Shown: piece after piece, positions 59,901 to 64,000 of the stretch
Numbering within the stretch: position 1 is the stretch's first letter
Layout of the letters: each line of letters opens with the position of its first letter
Assembly: GCA_021014325.1 (NCBI GenBank)
Contig: CM037473.1
Location: forward strand, 4,899,501 to 4,963,500
Length of the DNA stretch: 64,000 nt
Source: Plazaster borealis
Lineage: Eukaryota; Echinodermata; Asteroidea; Forcipulatida; Labidiasteridae
Reading direction: 5' to 3'
Position numbers and translations under genes: made by a program
Notes under the pieces: model-generated
Seen by the model: the letters and a program-made list of their open reading frames with translations, nothing else
Database searches by the model: none
Told to the model about the DNA's origin: nothing

Positions 59901-62262
59901 TCACAGGACTCGGGAAAGTACTGAGTATACAGTGCTTTACACACATCGGTGTACGGGTAAAACCAAATAACAATATTTTCTACTGACTCACACAACGGAT
60001 TAAGCCCAAATGTTCACAGGTTTGTTATTTCATGTGGTTGAACACACACAACATGAACACTGTCAGCTCTACCAATCCCGTATAATACCTTGAAAATGCA
60101 AAAATCCTTGGAACCTTTGCACTTGAGTTTTTGTTTTTCAAGAATTAAACATCCGGGATCCAAATAAAATTGTAATTATTCTTAAGGGGATCCATCAAAG
60201 ACGTAAAGACTATTATTCAAACAAGTAAAATACAAAGTTTGAAGTCAAGTTGTATGATGGCCATTCACAAGGTCAAAATTTGATGATCATTTGATAATTT
60301 AATGATGTTGTCTTGCCATTCTATTTCCAGAGTTTTATTAAGCAGTCACCAGTTGATGCGATCCTCATTTATTTCTTCGTCTGCTTAACTGGATCCATTA
60401 TGGTCTGCTTACTCCCCATGGAAACGAAAGGGATGGACTTAAAGGTAACTAATGCAGTTGTTTAAAGAGCGTGCACAACATTGGTAAGGTTGAACAAAAT
60501 AAATGTTTACAGATTTGCACATAACTTACATGGCATAAAGATCATGGTGGAAAACTTCCCTTGAAACACTTTTGCTTGAAATGTTACAGTTTTTGTAAAT
60601 ATTCTCAGAATCAACACTTAAAGGGATACGTTGCCTTGGATCGGGCGAGTTGGTCTATAAAAAGCATTTGTAACCGTTTTTTATAAAATGCATATGGTTA
60701 GAAAGATGTTTTAAAAGTAGAATACAATGATCCACACAGATGTCTCGAAATTGCGCGGTTTTCCTTTTACTTTGCGAACTAACACGGTCCGCCATTTTTT
60801 GGAGTCAAAGTTTTGACTCCACAAAATGGCCGACCGTGTCTGTTCACGATGTAAAAGGAAAACCACGCAATTTTTTCGATATTATGGTGTGTTTCATTTC
60901 TATCTACTTTTTAAACTTCTCTCTAACCATATTTTTTTAATAACACGGTTACAAATGCTTTTTATAGACCAACTCAATGATCCTCCCAAGCAACGTGTCC
61001 TTAAAAAGAGTTGGACACATGGTTGTACCCACAAGTTACTAACTATAGTTTGTCTTATGATCCACACCATGCAAAGCTTCAAACATCACTAAGATACGAC
61101 CCATTGGCAAACAGAGGGCGCTATACCAGCTACAAAAACAATGAGTTTTGATCTCGCGAGACCAAAACGTTTGGAAACAGTGAAAACATAATATAAGGGT
61201 TTTTCCCGCCTATTTTCTCGCGTTCTCCAATGACCGATTGAGCTTAAAGGCATCGTACACGTTTGGTAATTGTCAAAGACCAGTGTTCTCATTTGGTGTA
61301 TCCCAACATATGCATAAAACAACAAGCCTGTGAAAATTTGGGCGCAATTGGTCATCGAAGTTGCAAGAAAATGATGAAAGAAAAAACACCCTTGTTGTAC
61401 CAATTTGTGTGCTTTCAGATAGGAATAAAAGGCTTCTAGCTAGAAGTCTTTTATTATTTTAGTGAGAAAATACCTCTTTCTCAAAAACTACGTTACTTCA
61501 GAGGGAGTCGTTTCTCACAATGTTTTATACTATCAACAGCTCTCCGTTGCTCGTTACCAAGTAAGTTTTGATGCTAATACATATTTTGAGTAAACACCAA
61601 ACGTGTACGATGCCTTTAAATGTTTCATGTTTGGTCACATAAAGTGCGGAATATGATCGGGTGGTCGGGTTGGCGTATATAGTGGTATCTTTCCTCGCCT
61701 TCCACTTCTAGGACCCCGGTTCTAATCAACACGGGGCACTATGTGGTTTGTGTTTTCAGTCCCTAATTGACTGAGTGGGTTCTCCCTGGAACAATTCTCT
61801 GGGGTTTTCCTCCCACATCTAAAACTGAAACTTCCTTCCTTGTCTTCTCTCCATTGGGTTATTGGCTAGTACAGTGATTAAGTTCGCCCTTGGCTTCACA
61901 ACCAGAATAAATTAAATGAAAAATGTTTCTAGTTTTTAAATGTCTGTTTGGAAGATGTTTTTGATTTGGGGGGTTTTACAATCGGTTTAACTGGAGATTT
62001 ATTCATCATTGTATTTTTGGAATGCGCCAATGGTCCTTACTCATTAGCAACGGATGTGATGAATTTACTCACAGGCAATAAGTTGCTGGTGGTCAAGGCG
62101 CTTCGCTTGAGCGTCTCGCTTCCTGAGACGGTGATATTGTGTGTAATGATTTCTTCCTCTGACCTTAAACCTTTGACCTTGCTTACAGGATTCTTGATGA
62201 CGATTCGGCAGGGGAGACTTCAGCGCGGTAGGGTTTCTCTTATGGTAGATCCGGTGAAATAA
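41128..62262 (+). CDS. Gene 2: divergent SVOP-family MFS transporter (13 coding exons)
   Basis: Join 41128-41352, 43361-43459, 44455-44526, 47379-47570, 51733-51858, 52586-52723, 53568-53641, 54359-54557, 55669-55798, 57470-57581, 58463-58634, 60331-60444, 62212-62262: about 567 residues, in phase throughout. Seen: an acidic N-terminus, the family's NDAIDTIGVG box, motif A (SKLVDVYGRKP), FPESPRYFALTG, LYTLEAYPTSTRS and LLPMETKGMDLK. The length fits SVOP (about 550). Inference: a multi-pass vesicle or plasma-membrane transporter, substrate unknown. Oddities are a TM1 without the family's Asp and Glu, a TM7-8 loop about 50 residues longer than in gene 1 with N-glycosylation sequons, and an uncertain last exon. 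The start is taken at the ATG of 41128; an acceptor-like CTTCCAG at 41134-41140 allows an upstream 5' exon instead. Confidence 0.83.
41353..43360 (+). other. Gene 2 intron 1, no further gene
   Basis: Holds the palindromic-element fragment (41905-41962), a C/G-rich dispersed repeat (42365-42530), a copy of the 16793 foldback element (42565-42660) and an unclassified AT-rich part to 43360. Confidence 0.5.
43361..43459 (+). CDS. Gene 2 exon 2 (TM1, first luminal loop)
   Basis: Acceptor TTGCTTTAG, donor GTAAGA; 33 codons, phase 0/0. Reads IAVFAQTLLSTTINEILRCT then FKLTDEQAALIST. Placement follows the SVOP order (TM1, then a loop ending WQVALLTS). SVOP has ADAMEMM here; this protein has AVFAQTL, so both acidic positions are lost. 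Confidence 0.8.
43500..43695. mobile_element. Family M MITE
   Basis: 'ACTACTGTCTGCCACGCTCG' then 'AAATGGCGGAACCAAG' and 'GATGACGTCAGGTGAATTGG'. The reverse complement of this unit, diverged, is at 57073-57420. Confidence 0.7.
43775..44165 (+). pseudogene. CR1/L2-type LINE 3'-end fragment
   Basis: Frame-broken reading: QHIQNKAARLCTL, then LAPQYLSDDIHVF, then AAGPRLLNALPTTIMGSTIS, LLKTHLF. This is the 'LQ-IQN-AARL... LAP-YL-D...A-PRLWN-LP...LKTHLF' ending of CR1/L2 RT proteins. Confidence 0.85.
44270..44440 (+). mobile_element. SINE tail module
   Basis: GCGGACTGTGAAGGGGTTAA...GGTGGCAACGTGCCCCTGGT...GTGTAGCCCTTACCTTGAAG, as in 37900-38040, ending in ATGTATGTATG immediately before exon 44455. 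Confidence 0.8.
44455..44526 (+). CDS. Gene 2 exon 3 (TM2 and MFS motif A)
   Basis: 24 codons, phase 0/0, donor GTAAGT. Reads MLFVGELLGAYPISKLVDVY then GRKP, matching the MFS loop 2-3 motif (G...D-x-x-GRK) and SVOP [21 protein letters not shown]. The acceptor GATCGTTGATAG has a poor pyrimidine tract and lies about 15 bp from the end of a SINE tail. Confidence 0.85.
45483..45809 (+). mobile_element. Family A TTAA MITE, copy 10 (internal deletion)
   Basis: TTAA ends and perfect AACTTCTTGCAAGAAGTT centre, but about 50 bp before the right end are missing (CCGTTGCTAACGTGTACAG). Confidence 0.88.
46140..46300 (-). mobile_element. tRNA-derived SINE, reversed head
   Basis: The minus strand reads 'AGCTCTGTTGTGGAGCACCA' and 'GGGAGTCACAGGTTCAAAACC', a relative of the 17280 SINE. 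Confidence 0.55.
46532..46906 (+). mobile_element. Family A variant (GGGTATAC ends)
   Basis: TTAA ends with AGGCAGGGTATACTTTTGGT / ACCAAAAGTATACCCTCCCT. The centre 46697-46730 is a hairpin with a 15-bp perfect stem, CTGAGAAAGGCTTCA. Confidence 0.88.
46903..47332 (-). mobile_element. Family B TTAA MITE, copy 4
   Basis: The left end contains a tandem duplication of the terminal 32 bp (GCATCGTACACGTTTGGTAA twice). It shares TTAA with the preceding element and ends 46 bp before exon 47379. Confidence 0.85.
47379..47570 (+). CDS. Gene 2 exon 4 (TM3-TM4)
   Basis: Acceptor TTCTAACCACAG, donor GTAAGA; 64 codons, phase 0/0. Contains LLSAAPSYPWVLFLRLLAGV and QSSFILYLGEITPSSFRALF, aligned to gene 1 exons a plus b. 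The intron that splits those in gene 1 is absent. The TM4 GxGxGG of gene 1 is changed to AGVCVVGV. Confidence 0.88.
47571..49270 (+). other. Gene 2 intron, no further gene
   Basis: AT-rich. A short direct repeat 'GACAATAGCTGGGCATGTTA'/'GACAATTGCTGGGCATGTAA' occurs at 48305 and 48500. A (CCGTAG)n run at 49088-49108 belongs to an inverted-repeat remnant (49010-49135). Confidence 0.45.
49274..49633 (-). mobile_element. Family A TTAA MITE, copy 11
   Basis: TTAA ends; perfect AATAAAAACTTCTTG palindromic centre. Confidence 0.9.
50220..50637 (-). mobile_element. tRNA-derived SINE, reverse orientation
   Basis: Minus-strand head AGTGTCGTGGCCGAGCGGAT (Leu/Ser-like A box) and GGGTTCGAATCCCAGTCCGG (B box). 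The body includes the single-copy unit that is amplified at 11180-11645, and the far end has (TAA)n at 50220-50232. Confidence 0.85.
50915..51390 (+). pseudogene. LINE reverse-transcriptase C-terminal fragment
   Basis: Pieces in shifting frames: TVESALLYGCEI, then LYGDLPKMTTKVRKRRLKFA, GHCKRRSNQVVSDLVLWQPT and HGKRSRGGPSKTYINQLCED. The catalytic domain is lost. Confidence 0.88.
51733..51858 (+). CDS. Gene 2 exon 5 (TM5-TM6)
   Basis: Acceptor TTGCCCGCAG, donor GTACGT; 42 codons, phase 0/0, identical in length to gene 1 exon c. Reads LFFGIGSVYLATLGYLVLPY, then YGWRIQ and a second helix. The last 8 nt and the donor lie in a 52-bp direct duplication (51851-51954), so a second copy of the donor sits 52 bp downstream. 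Confidence 0.85.
51851..51954 (+). repeat. 52-bp direct duplication over a splice donor
   Basis: Units 51851-51902 and 51903-51954, both TGGTCTGGGTACGTTTAACA..., appear identical. The first contains the last 8 nt of exon 5 and its donor. Confidence 0.95.
52226..52465. mobile_element. Family F MITE with GGTCAnnnTGACC sites, copy 1
   Basis: Inverted ends TACACTCTAAAAACTCCCAGG / GGGAGTTTTCAGAGTGTA. Contains GGTCAGTATGACC at 52296-52308. It sits about 120 bp before exon 52586. Confidence 0.9.
52586..52723 (+). CDS. Gene 2 exon 6 (central cytosolic loop)
   Basis: Acceptor CATCATGTAG, donor GTGGGT; 46 codons, phase 0/0. Begins MFPESPRYFALTGSLRTAVE and continues to LPEGKLIQATINDK. FPES-RYF is the gene 2 version of the [12 protein letters not shown] motif. 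Confidence 0.92.
52765..53114 (-). mobile_element. Family D TTAA MITE, copy 3
   Basis: TTAAAGAAACGTTACAGAAC ... GTAATGTTCCTTTAA; internal 'TCTCGTGACCCAGATGGCCG'. Centre CGCTCATGAGCAG contains a short palindrome. Confidence 0.75.
53148..53350. mobile_element. Family J MITE, intact copy
   Basis: CTATTCGTCCTTTGCACGGA...GTGTAGAGCC pairs with GGCTCTACACGCAAATGGCT...GCAAGGGGCGAATAA; spacer 'GAAAGTGTCATTACATTACC'. About 45-bp ends. Confidence 0.88.
53568..53641 (+). CDS. Gene 2 exon 7 (loop to TM7)
   Basis: Acceptor AATTAATTACAG, donor GTGAGA; 74 nt, phase 0 to 2. Reads EQRSSVLQLLNPALSRQTIM then LWVI, ending inside a Trp codon TG|G exactly as gene 1 exon e. A (CAAT)n microsatellite starts 12 bp after the exon. 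Confidence 0.85.
53654..53706. repeat. (CAAT)n microsatellite
   Basis: About 13 units of CAAT, slightly interrupted, starting 12 bp after exon 7. A second array lies at 53898-53939. Confidence 0.95.
53898..53939. repeat. (CAAT)n microsatellite, second array
   Basis: About ten units, same orientation as the first; the 190 bp between are unclassified. Confidence 0.95.
54359..54557 (+). CDS. Gene 2 exon 8 (TM7 and extended luminal loop)
   Basis: Acceptor TTCTTTCTCTACAG, donor GTAAAC. Codes WFCVYFCYLGFALASGRLIR, then a Ser/Thr/Asn/Pro-rich polar loop with NDT and NNS sequons. The frame stays open past the weak donor for 20 more codons to TGA at 54618-54620, so intron retention would give a truncated protein. 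Confidence 0.8.
54558..55668 (+). other. Gene 2 intron, no gene recognised
   Basis: Three phrases of the form 'GATAGGTCACTTCGTG' or its complement (55124-55145, 55372-55388, 55561-55577) suggest a decayed foldback repeat. No ORF of interest. Confidence 0.5.
55669..55798 (+). CDS. Gene 2 exon 9 (rest of luminal loop, start of TM8)
   Basis: Acceptor TTTTTTTTCATTAG, donor GTAGGC; 130 nt, phase 0 to 1. Reads LDPHPRMTSPFCEEEDKEPV then ECEVVVSNAEYVEAVIASVG. Two cysteines keep a possible loop disulphide (compare gene 1 exon g). The sequence is otherwise unlike gene 1. Confidence 0.8.
55822..56432. mobile_element. Family L MITE interrupted by unclassified DNA
   Basis: Left part ATAGACCTTTTTTTACTTGG to ATCGTTTTACCTCTAA (55966); right end GATGACGTCAGTGCATAAGG at 56410-56432. 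The 430-bp insert contains a family K repeat (56215-56345). Confidence 0.75.
56450..56640 (-). pseudogene. Possible LINE RT C-terminal fragment
   Basis: The minus strand contains GKDRGRRKTEKPMGRRRYLL then DWAG, faintly like the 'RG-R---W-DDV' tail. Weak. Confidence 0.3.
57073..57425. mobile_element. Family M MITE, longer copy
   Basis: ACCACCTGACGTCCTCATCA at the left, TGGCGTGCGTGGCAGACAGT at the right; reverse-complement relative of 43500-43695. Ends about 45 bp before exon 57470. Confidence 0.7.
57470..57581 (+). CDS. Gene 2 exon 10 (TM8-TM9)
   Basis: Acceptor TTTTTGTTTAAG, donor GTAAGT; 112 nt, phase 1 to 2, as gene 1 exon h. Reads AAPAIVALVYVFGRKGGMSI then a helix SLLLAASFMLCIILTLGE. FGRKGG replaces LGRKKT and the acidic residue of this second motif A copy is missing. 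Confidence 0.88.
57695..58094 (+). mobile_element. Family B TTAA MITE, copy 5
   Basis: Left end TCAAGGCATCGTACACGTTT, right end ACGTGTACGATGCCTTTAA; centre AGAAGCGTAACGCGTAACGC, near palindromic. Confidence 0.85.
58463..58634 (+). CDS. Gene 2 exon 11 (TM10-TM11)
   Basis: Acceptor CAATGTTTGAAG, donor GTGAGT; 172 nt, phase 2 to 0. Reads IPPIAFIFLVRALTLGTYGG, then LFLYTLEAYPTSTRSMALAT and FFAKVGGAITPFVAE. It equals gene 1 exons i plus j (82+90 nt), so one intron is absent here. Confidence 0.9.
58657..59348. mobile_element. Family F MITE with two inner elements
   Basis: Outer ends TACACTCTAAAAAGACCCGG / CGGAGTTTTTAGAGTGTA. Inside, GGTTCAACCTCGTCCCCGTGG pairs with TTGGGGACGAGGTTGACCC (to 59124), and within that CATTATCATGCAGCCACCAT (58890) pairs with TGGCTGCACCATGATAAAGG (59039). 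It starts 23 bp after exon 11. Confidence 0.8.
59495..60093 (+). mobile_element. Family C MITE interrupted by a SINE
   Basis: TTAAAGGTATTATGAAGGAT to CCCGTATAATACCTTGAA; the SINE occupies 59762-59973. Confidence 0.85.
59762..59973 (+). mobile_element. tRNA-derived SINE with clear target duplication
   Basis: 13-bp TATTTTCTACTGA on both sides (59749-59761, 59974-59986). Head CTCGGTGGTCTAGTTGGTAA and B box GGGTTCGAATCCC. This is a SINE rather than a tRNA gene. Confidence 0.9.
60331..60444 (+). CDS. Gene 2 exon 12 (TM12)
   Basis: Acceptor TTCTATTTCCAG, donor GTAACT; 38 codons, phase 0/0, same length as gene 1 exon k. Reads SFIKQSPVDAILIYFFVCLT then GSIMVCLLPMETKGMDLK; LPMETKG is the family C-terminal motif. 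Confidence 0.92.
60618..61004. mobile_element. Family E foldback element, full length
   Basis: TTAA ends; the whole 387 bp folds on itself: AGGGATACGTTGCCTTGGAT / ATCCTCCCAAGCAACGTGTCC, through to a centre GGAGTCAAAGTTTTGACTCC. Confidence 0.9.
61244..61619 (+). mobile_element. Family A TTAA MITE, copy 12
   Basis: TTAA ends; palindromic centre GGCTTCTAGCTAGAAGTC. Confidence 0.9.
61655..61925 (+). mobile_element. tRNA-derived SINE
   Basis: A box GGGTTGGCGTATATAGTGGT, B box GGTTCTAATCAAC (decayed), body GTGTTTTCAGTCCCTAATTG, tail 'GAATAAATTAAATGAAAAAT'. Same family as 37655. Confidence 0.8.
62212..62262 (+). CDS. Gene 2 last coding exon (tail, stop); position uncertain
   Basis: With acceptor GATTCGGCAG the phase-0 frame gives GRLQRGRVSLMVDPVK and TAA, a tail about as long as that of gene 1. 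A stronger acceptor, CTTGCTTACAG (62178-62188), lies 23 bp upstream but would give only Asp-Ser-TGA (62189-62197). An AATAAA at 62278-62283 is placed well for cleavage in either case. Confidence 0.5.
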   Translation, partial: GRLQRGRVSLMVDPVK

Positions 62263-62277
62263 TTGTAGAAATTTAAA

Positions 62278-62283
62278 AATAAA
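62278..62283 (+). promoter_or_regulatory. Candidate poly(A) signal of gene 2
   Basis: AATAAA lies 16 bp after the inferred TAA. A GT-rich stretch (GTCTGGTATATT) follows within 15-25 bp. Such a short 3' UTR is possible, but a longer form cannot be excluded. Confidence 0.35.
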
Positions 62284-63086
62284 TTGCAGTCTGGTATATT
62301 AAGCTTTATATAGAAACAAAACACAAATCGAAACAGAAATAGACAAATCGAAGGATAAATAAACAAAATTCTCTGAATTAAAAGTTGAGCCCATTATATG
62401 AAGATGCAAGCTTGCCATTTTTATCATGGGGGCAGCCATTTTGTTTCCATTCATTATAGACCTTTCTTCTGTTACAAATTGGCAACCATTTTGTATGGTC
62501 GGCCTTGACTATCACAAAATTGCAATTTGTAATTAAACATTAAAAACAAATTATGAAGAAATATCATATTATTTTTGTTTTGGGTTGCACATAATTGATA
62601 TTTTGTCTTTCTTTTACTGCATTATTATTTGTGTTAAATGGTACATTTTGTACAGTGAAAACTTGCCAAAACTCAAGGCAGTGACGTCGCAAAAGAAAGG
62701 TTAATTTAACCAAACCATATCAGATAAGTTTAAAATAGTCTGGCCCGTTGCATCTATTGATAATCTGTATTCATGATTGCTGTATTAAATACCAGGAACA
62801 AGACCAAGATAGTGGAGCGCGATTGAAACTCACAATTATAACAAAACAATTTATAACGCTACCAAATTAAAGACTACATGCCTTTAGAGAAGAAATGTTG
62901 AGAGGAATGAGAAAAAAAGGCGGAAAAGTTGCTTAAAGACAACTAAAAGTTGTTAAGTGTGGAAGGAAAATTTAACTGAAATGAATCGAATACTATAACC
63001 AATTATCTTTTGTATGAATTGTATTGTGTGGAAACAATAAGTAAGTTTTACTCTGCTCTGGAGAAGGGTTTTAATTTACAGATACG
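62284..63086. other. Downstream of gene 2, no gene recognised
   Basis: AT-rich; 'GGGGCAGCCATTTTGTTTCC' and 'GGCAACCATTTTGTATGG' may be decayed MITE ends. No exon. Confidence 0.4.
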
Positions 63087-63430
63087 TTAAAGGCCCTGTA
63101 CACGATTGGCAAGATCGAAAAACACAAATGTTCACAGATTCACACATAACTTACATGATTTAAAGTAAGTAATGGTTGAAAGGGTTCCTTAAAATATTTC
63201 TGCCTAAAATGCTATCGTTTCTGAGAAATGAGTAAAACAATAGTTTTTATCACGCGCGATATTTTGATTAAAACAGAAAACACATAAGGTCTCTTTTCAC
63301 TATTTTCTCGTGATTTCGATGACCAATTGAGCTCAAACTTTCACAGGTTTTTTTTTCATGCATTATGTTGAATCACACAAAATGTGGACACTGATTTTGA
63401 GCTGTTACCAAAAGTGTACAATACCTTTAA
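63087..63430 (-). mobile_element. Family D TTAA MITE, copy 5
   Basis: TTAA ends; centre TTATCACGCGCGATATT, a one-step decay of the perfect palindrome in the 33406 copy. Confidence 0.88.
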
Positions 63431-63513
63431 GTATTATGTTTGTGGAGTTTTTATTTATGCATTTATTCTTAAACCACTCCTGAGGGAGCAGGTGTCCTCT
63501 TTCTCAAACGGCA

Positions 63514-63803
63514 AACTTTAAAAACTGCCGGGTCCGAATTGACCGGGATTCCGGGTCCCAGGAAACCTGACCCATTTATGGGTCAGGCTGACCCGGAAAG
63601 TGGTTACAAATGATATTTTTACTCGGATTCTGCGTCATTTTGTCTCACTTCTTGGTCATTTTGACACACATATTCCGGGTCATACTGACCCAGAAATGGG
63701 TCAGGCCCCACGGGACCCGGATCCGGATCAATTCTGACCCGGATCCGGATCAATTCTGACCCGGATCTGGGTCAATTCTGACCCGAACGTTTTTTTAGTG
63801 TAG
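63514..63803. mobile_element. Family F MITE, copy 3
   Basis: Contains GGTCAGGCTGACC (63581-63593) and GGTCATACTGACC (63678-63690), and a short run of GACCCGGATCCGGATCAATTC repeats at 63715-63785. Confidence 0.85.
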
Positions 63804-64000
63804 TTGTTGTTGTTGCTGTTGCTGCTAATGCTGTTGTTTATGTTATTGTTGTTGTTGTCATTGTCGTTGTCGTTGTCGTTGTCGTTGTCATTGTCATTGT
63901 CATTGTCGTAGTCGTTGTCGTTGTCGTTGTCATTGTCGTTGTCGTTGTCGTAGACATAGTCGTAGTCGTAGTCGTTGTCGTTGTCGTTGTCGTTGTCGCT
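63804..64000. repeat. (GTTGTC)n/(GTT)n microsatellite, runs off the window
   Basis: At least 195 bp of GTTGTCGTTGTC-type repeats with TCA and GTA variants. It directly follows the MITE. Confidence 0.95.

Larger units (their letters stand above)
60460..61655 (-). mobile_element. Family D MITE interrupted by E and A elements
   Basis: D pieces at about 60462-60617, 61110-61243 and 61620-61655 (AACATTGGTAAGGTTGAACA, TTTTCTCGCGTTCTCCAATG, TCATGTTTGGTCACATAAAG). Family E (60618-61004) and family A (61244-61619) sit between. Confidence 0.7.

Overview
The window is animal nuclear DNA: genes split by long introns with GT-AG boundaries, no operons, and dense mobile-element debris. The repeat content (TTAA-flanked foldback MITEs, tRNA-headed SINEs, CR1/L2-like and other LINE tails) and the encoded proteins suggest a marine invertebrate deuterostome. 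An echinoderm, perhaps a sea star, is my best guess; this is inference from repeat style and not proven.

Two real protein-coding genes can be supported, both on the + strand and both members of the SVOP/SV2 branch of the major facilitator superfamily (12-TM transporters). Gene 1 (3374-22180) is the 3' part of an SVOP orthologue: 12 coding exons give 387 residues from TM3/4 to the C-terminus, and the N-terminal exons lie upstream of the window or were not recognised. Gene 2 (41128-62262) is a divergent tandem paralogue with 13 coding exons and about 567 residues, apparently complete. Intron positions and phases match almost exon for exon (126/126, 77/74, 112/112, 172/172 and 114/114 nt), so the pair arose by gene duplication. 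Gene 2 lacks two introns that gene 1 has, has lost the TM1 acidic residues of SVOP, and has a lengthened, glycosylatable TM7-8 loop.

Layout: 1-3373, repeats, a LINE tail and a ~110-bp satellite whose units look like copies of the first gene 1 exon; 3374-22180, gene 1 with repeat-filled introns; 22488-23117, a minisatellite just downstream of gene 1; 23118-41127, an 18-kb intergenic region made mostly of nested MITEs, SINEs, LINE fragments and one unexplained 1.6-kb stretch (28711-30300); 41128-62262, gene 2; 62263-64000, downstream DNA with MITEs and a hexanucleotide-type microsatellite that runs off the end.

The most unusual signals are: (a) a satellite array apparently amplified from a coding exon and its splice acceptor; (b) a superfamily of TTAA-flanked foldback elements whose centres are nearly always palindromes but differ in sequence between copies; (c) MITEs that carry perfect GGTCAnnnTGACC palindromes; (d) a 52-bp duplication that copies a splice donor of gene 2. 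No RNA genes, viral genes, CRISPR arrays or bacterial features were found.
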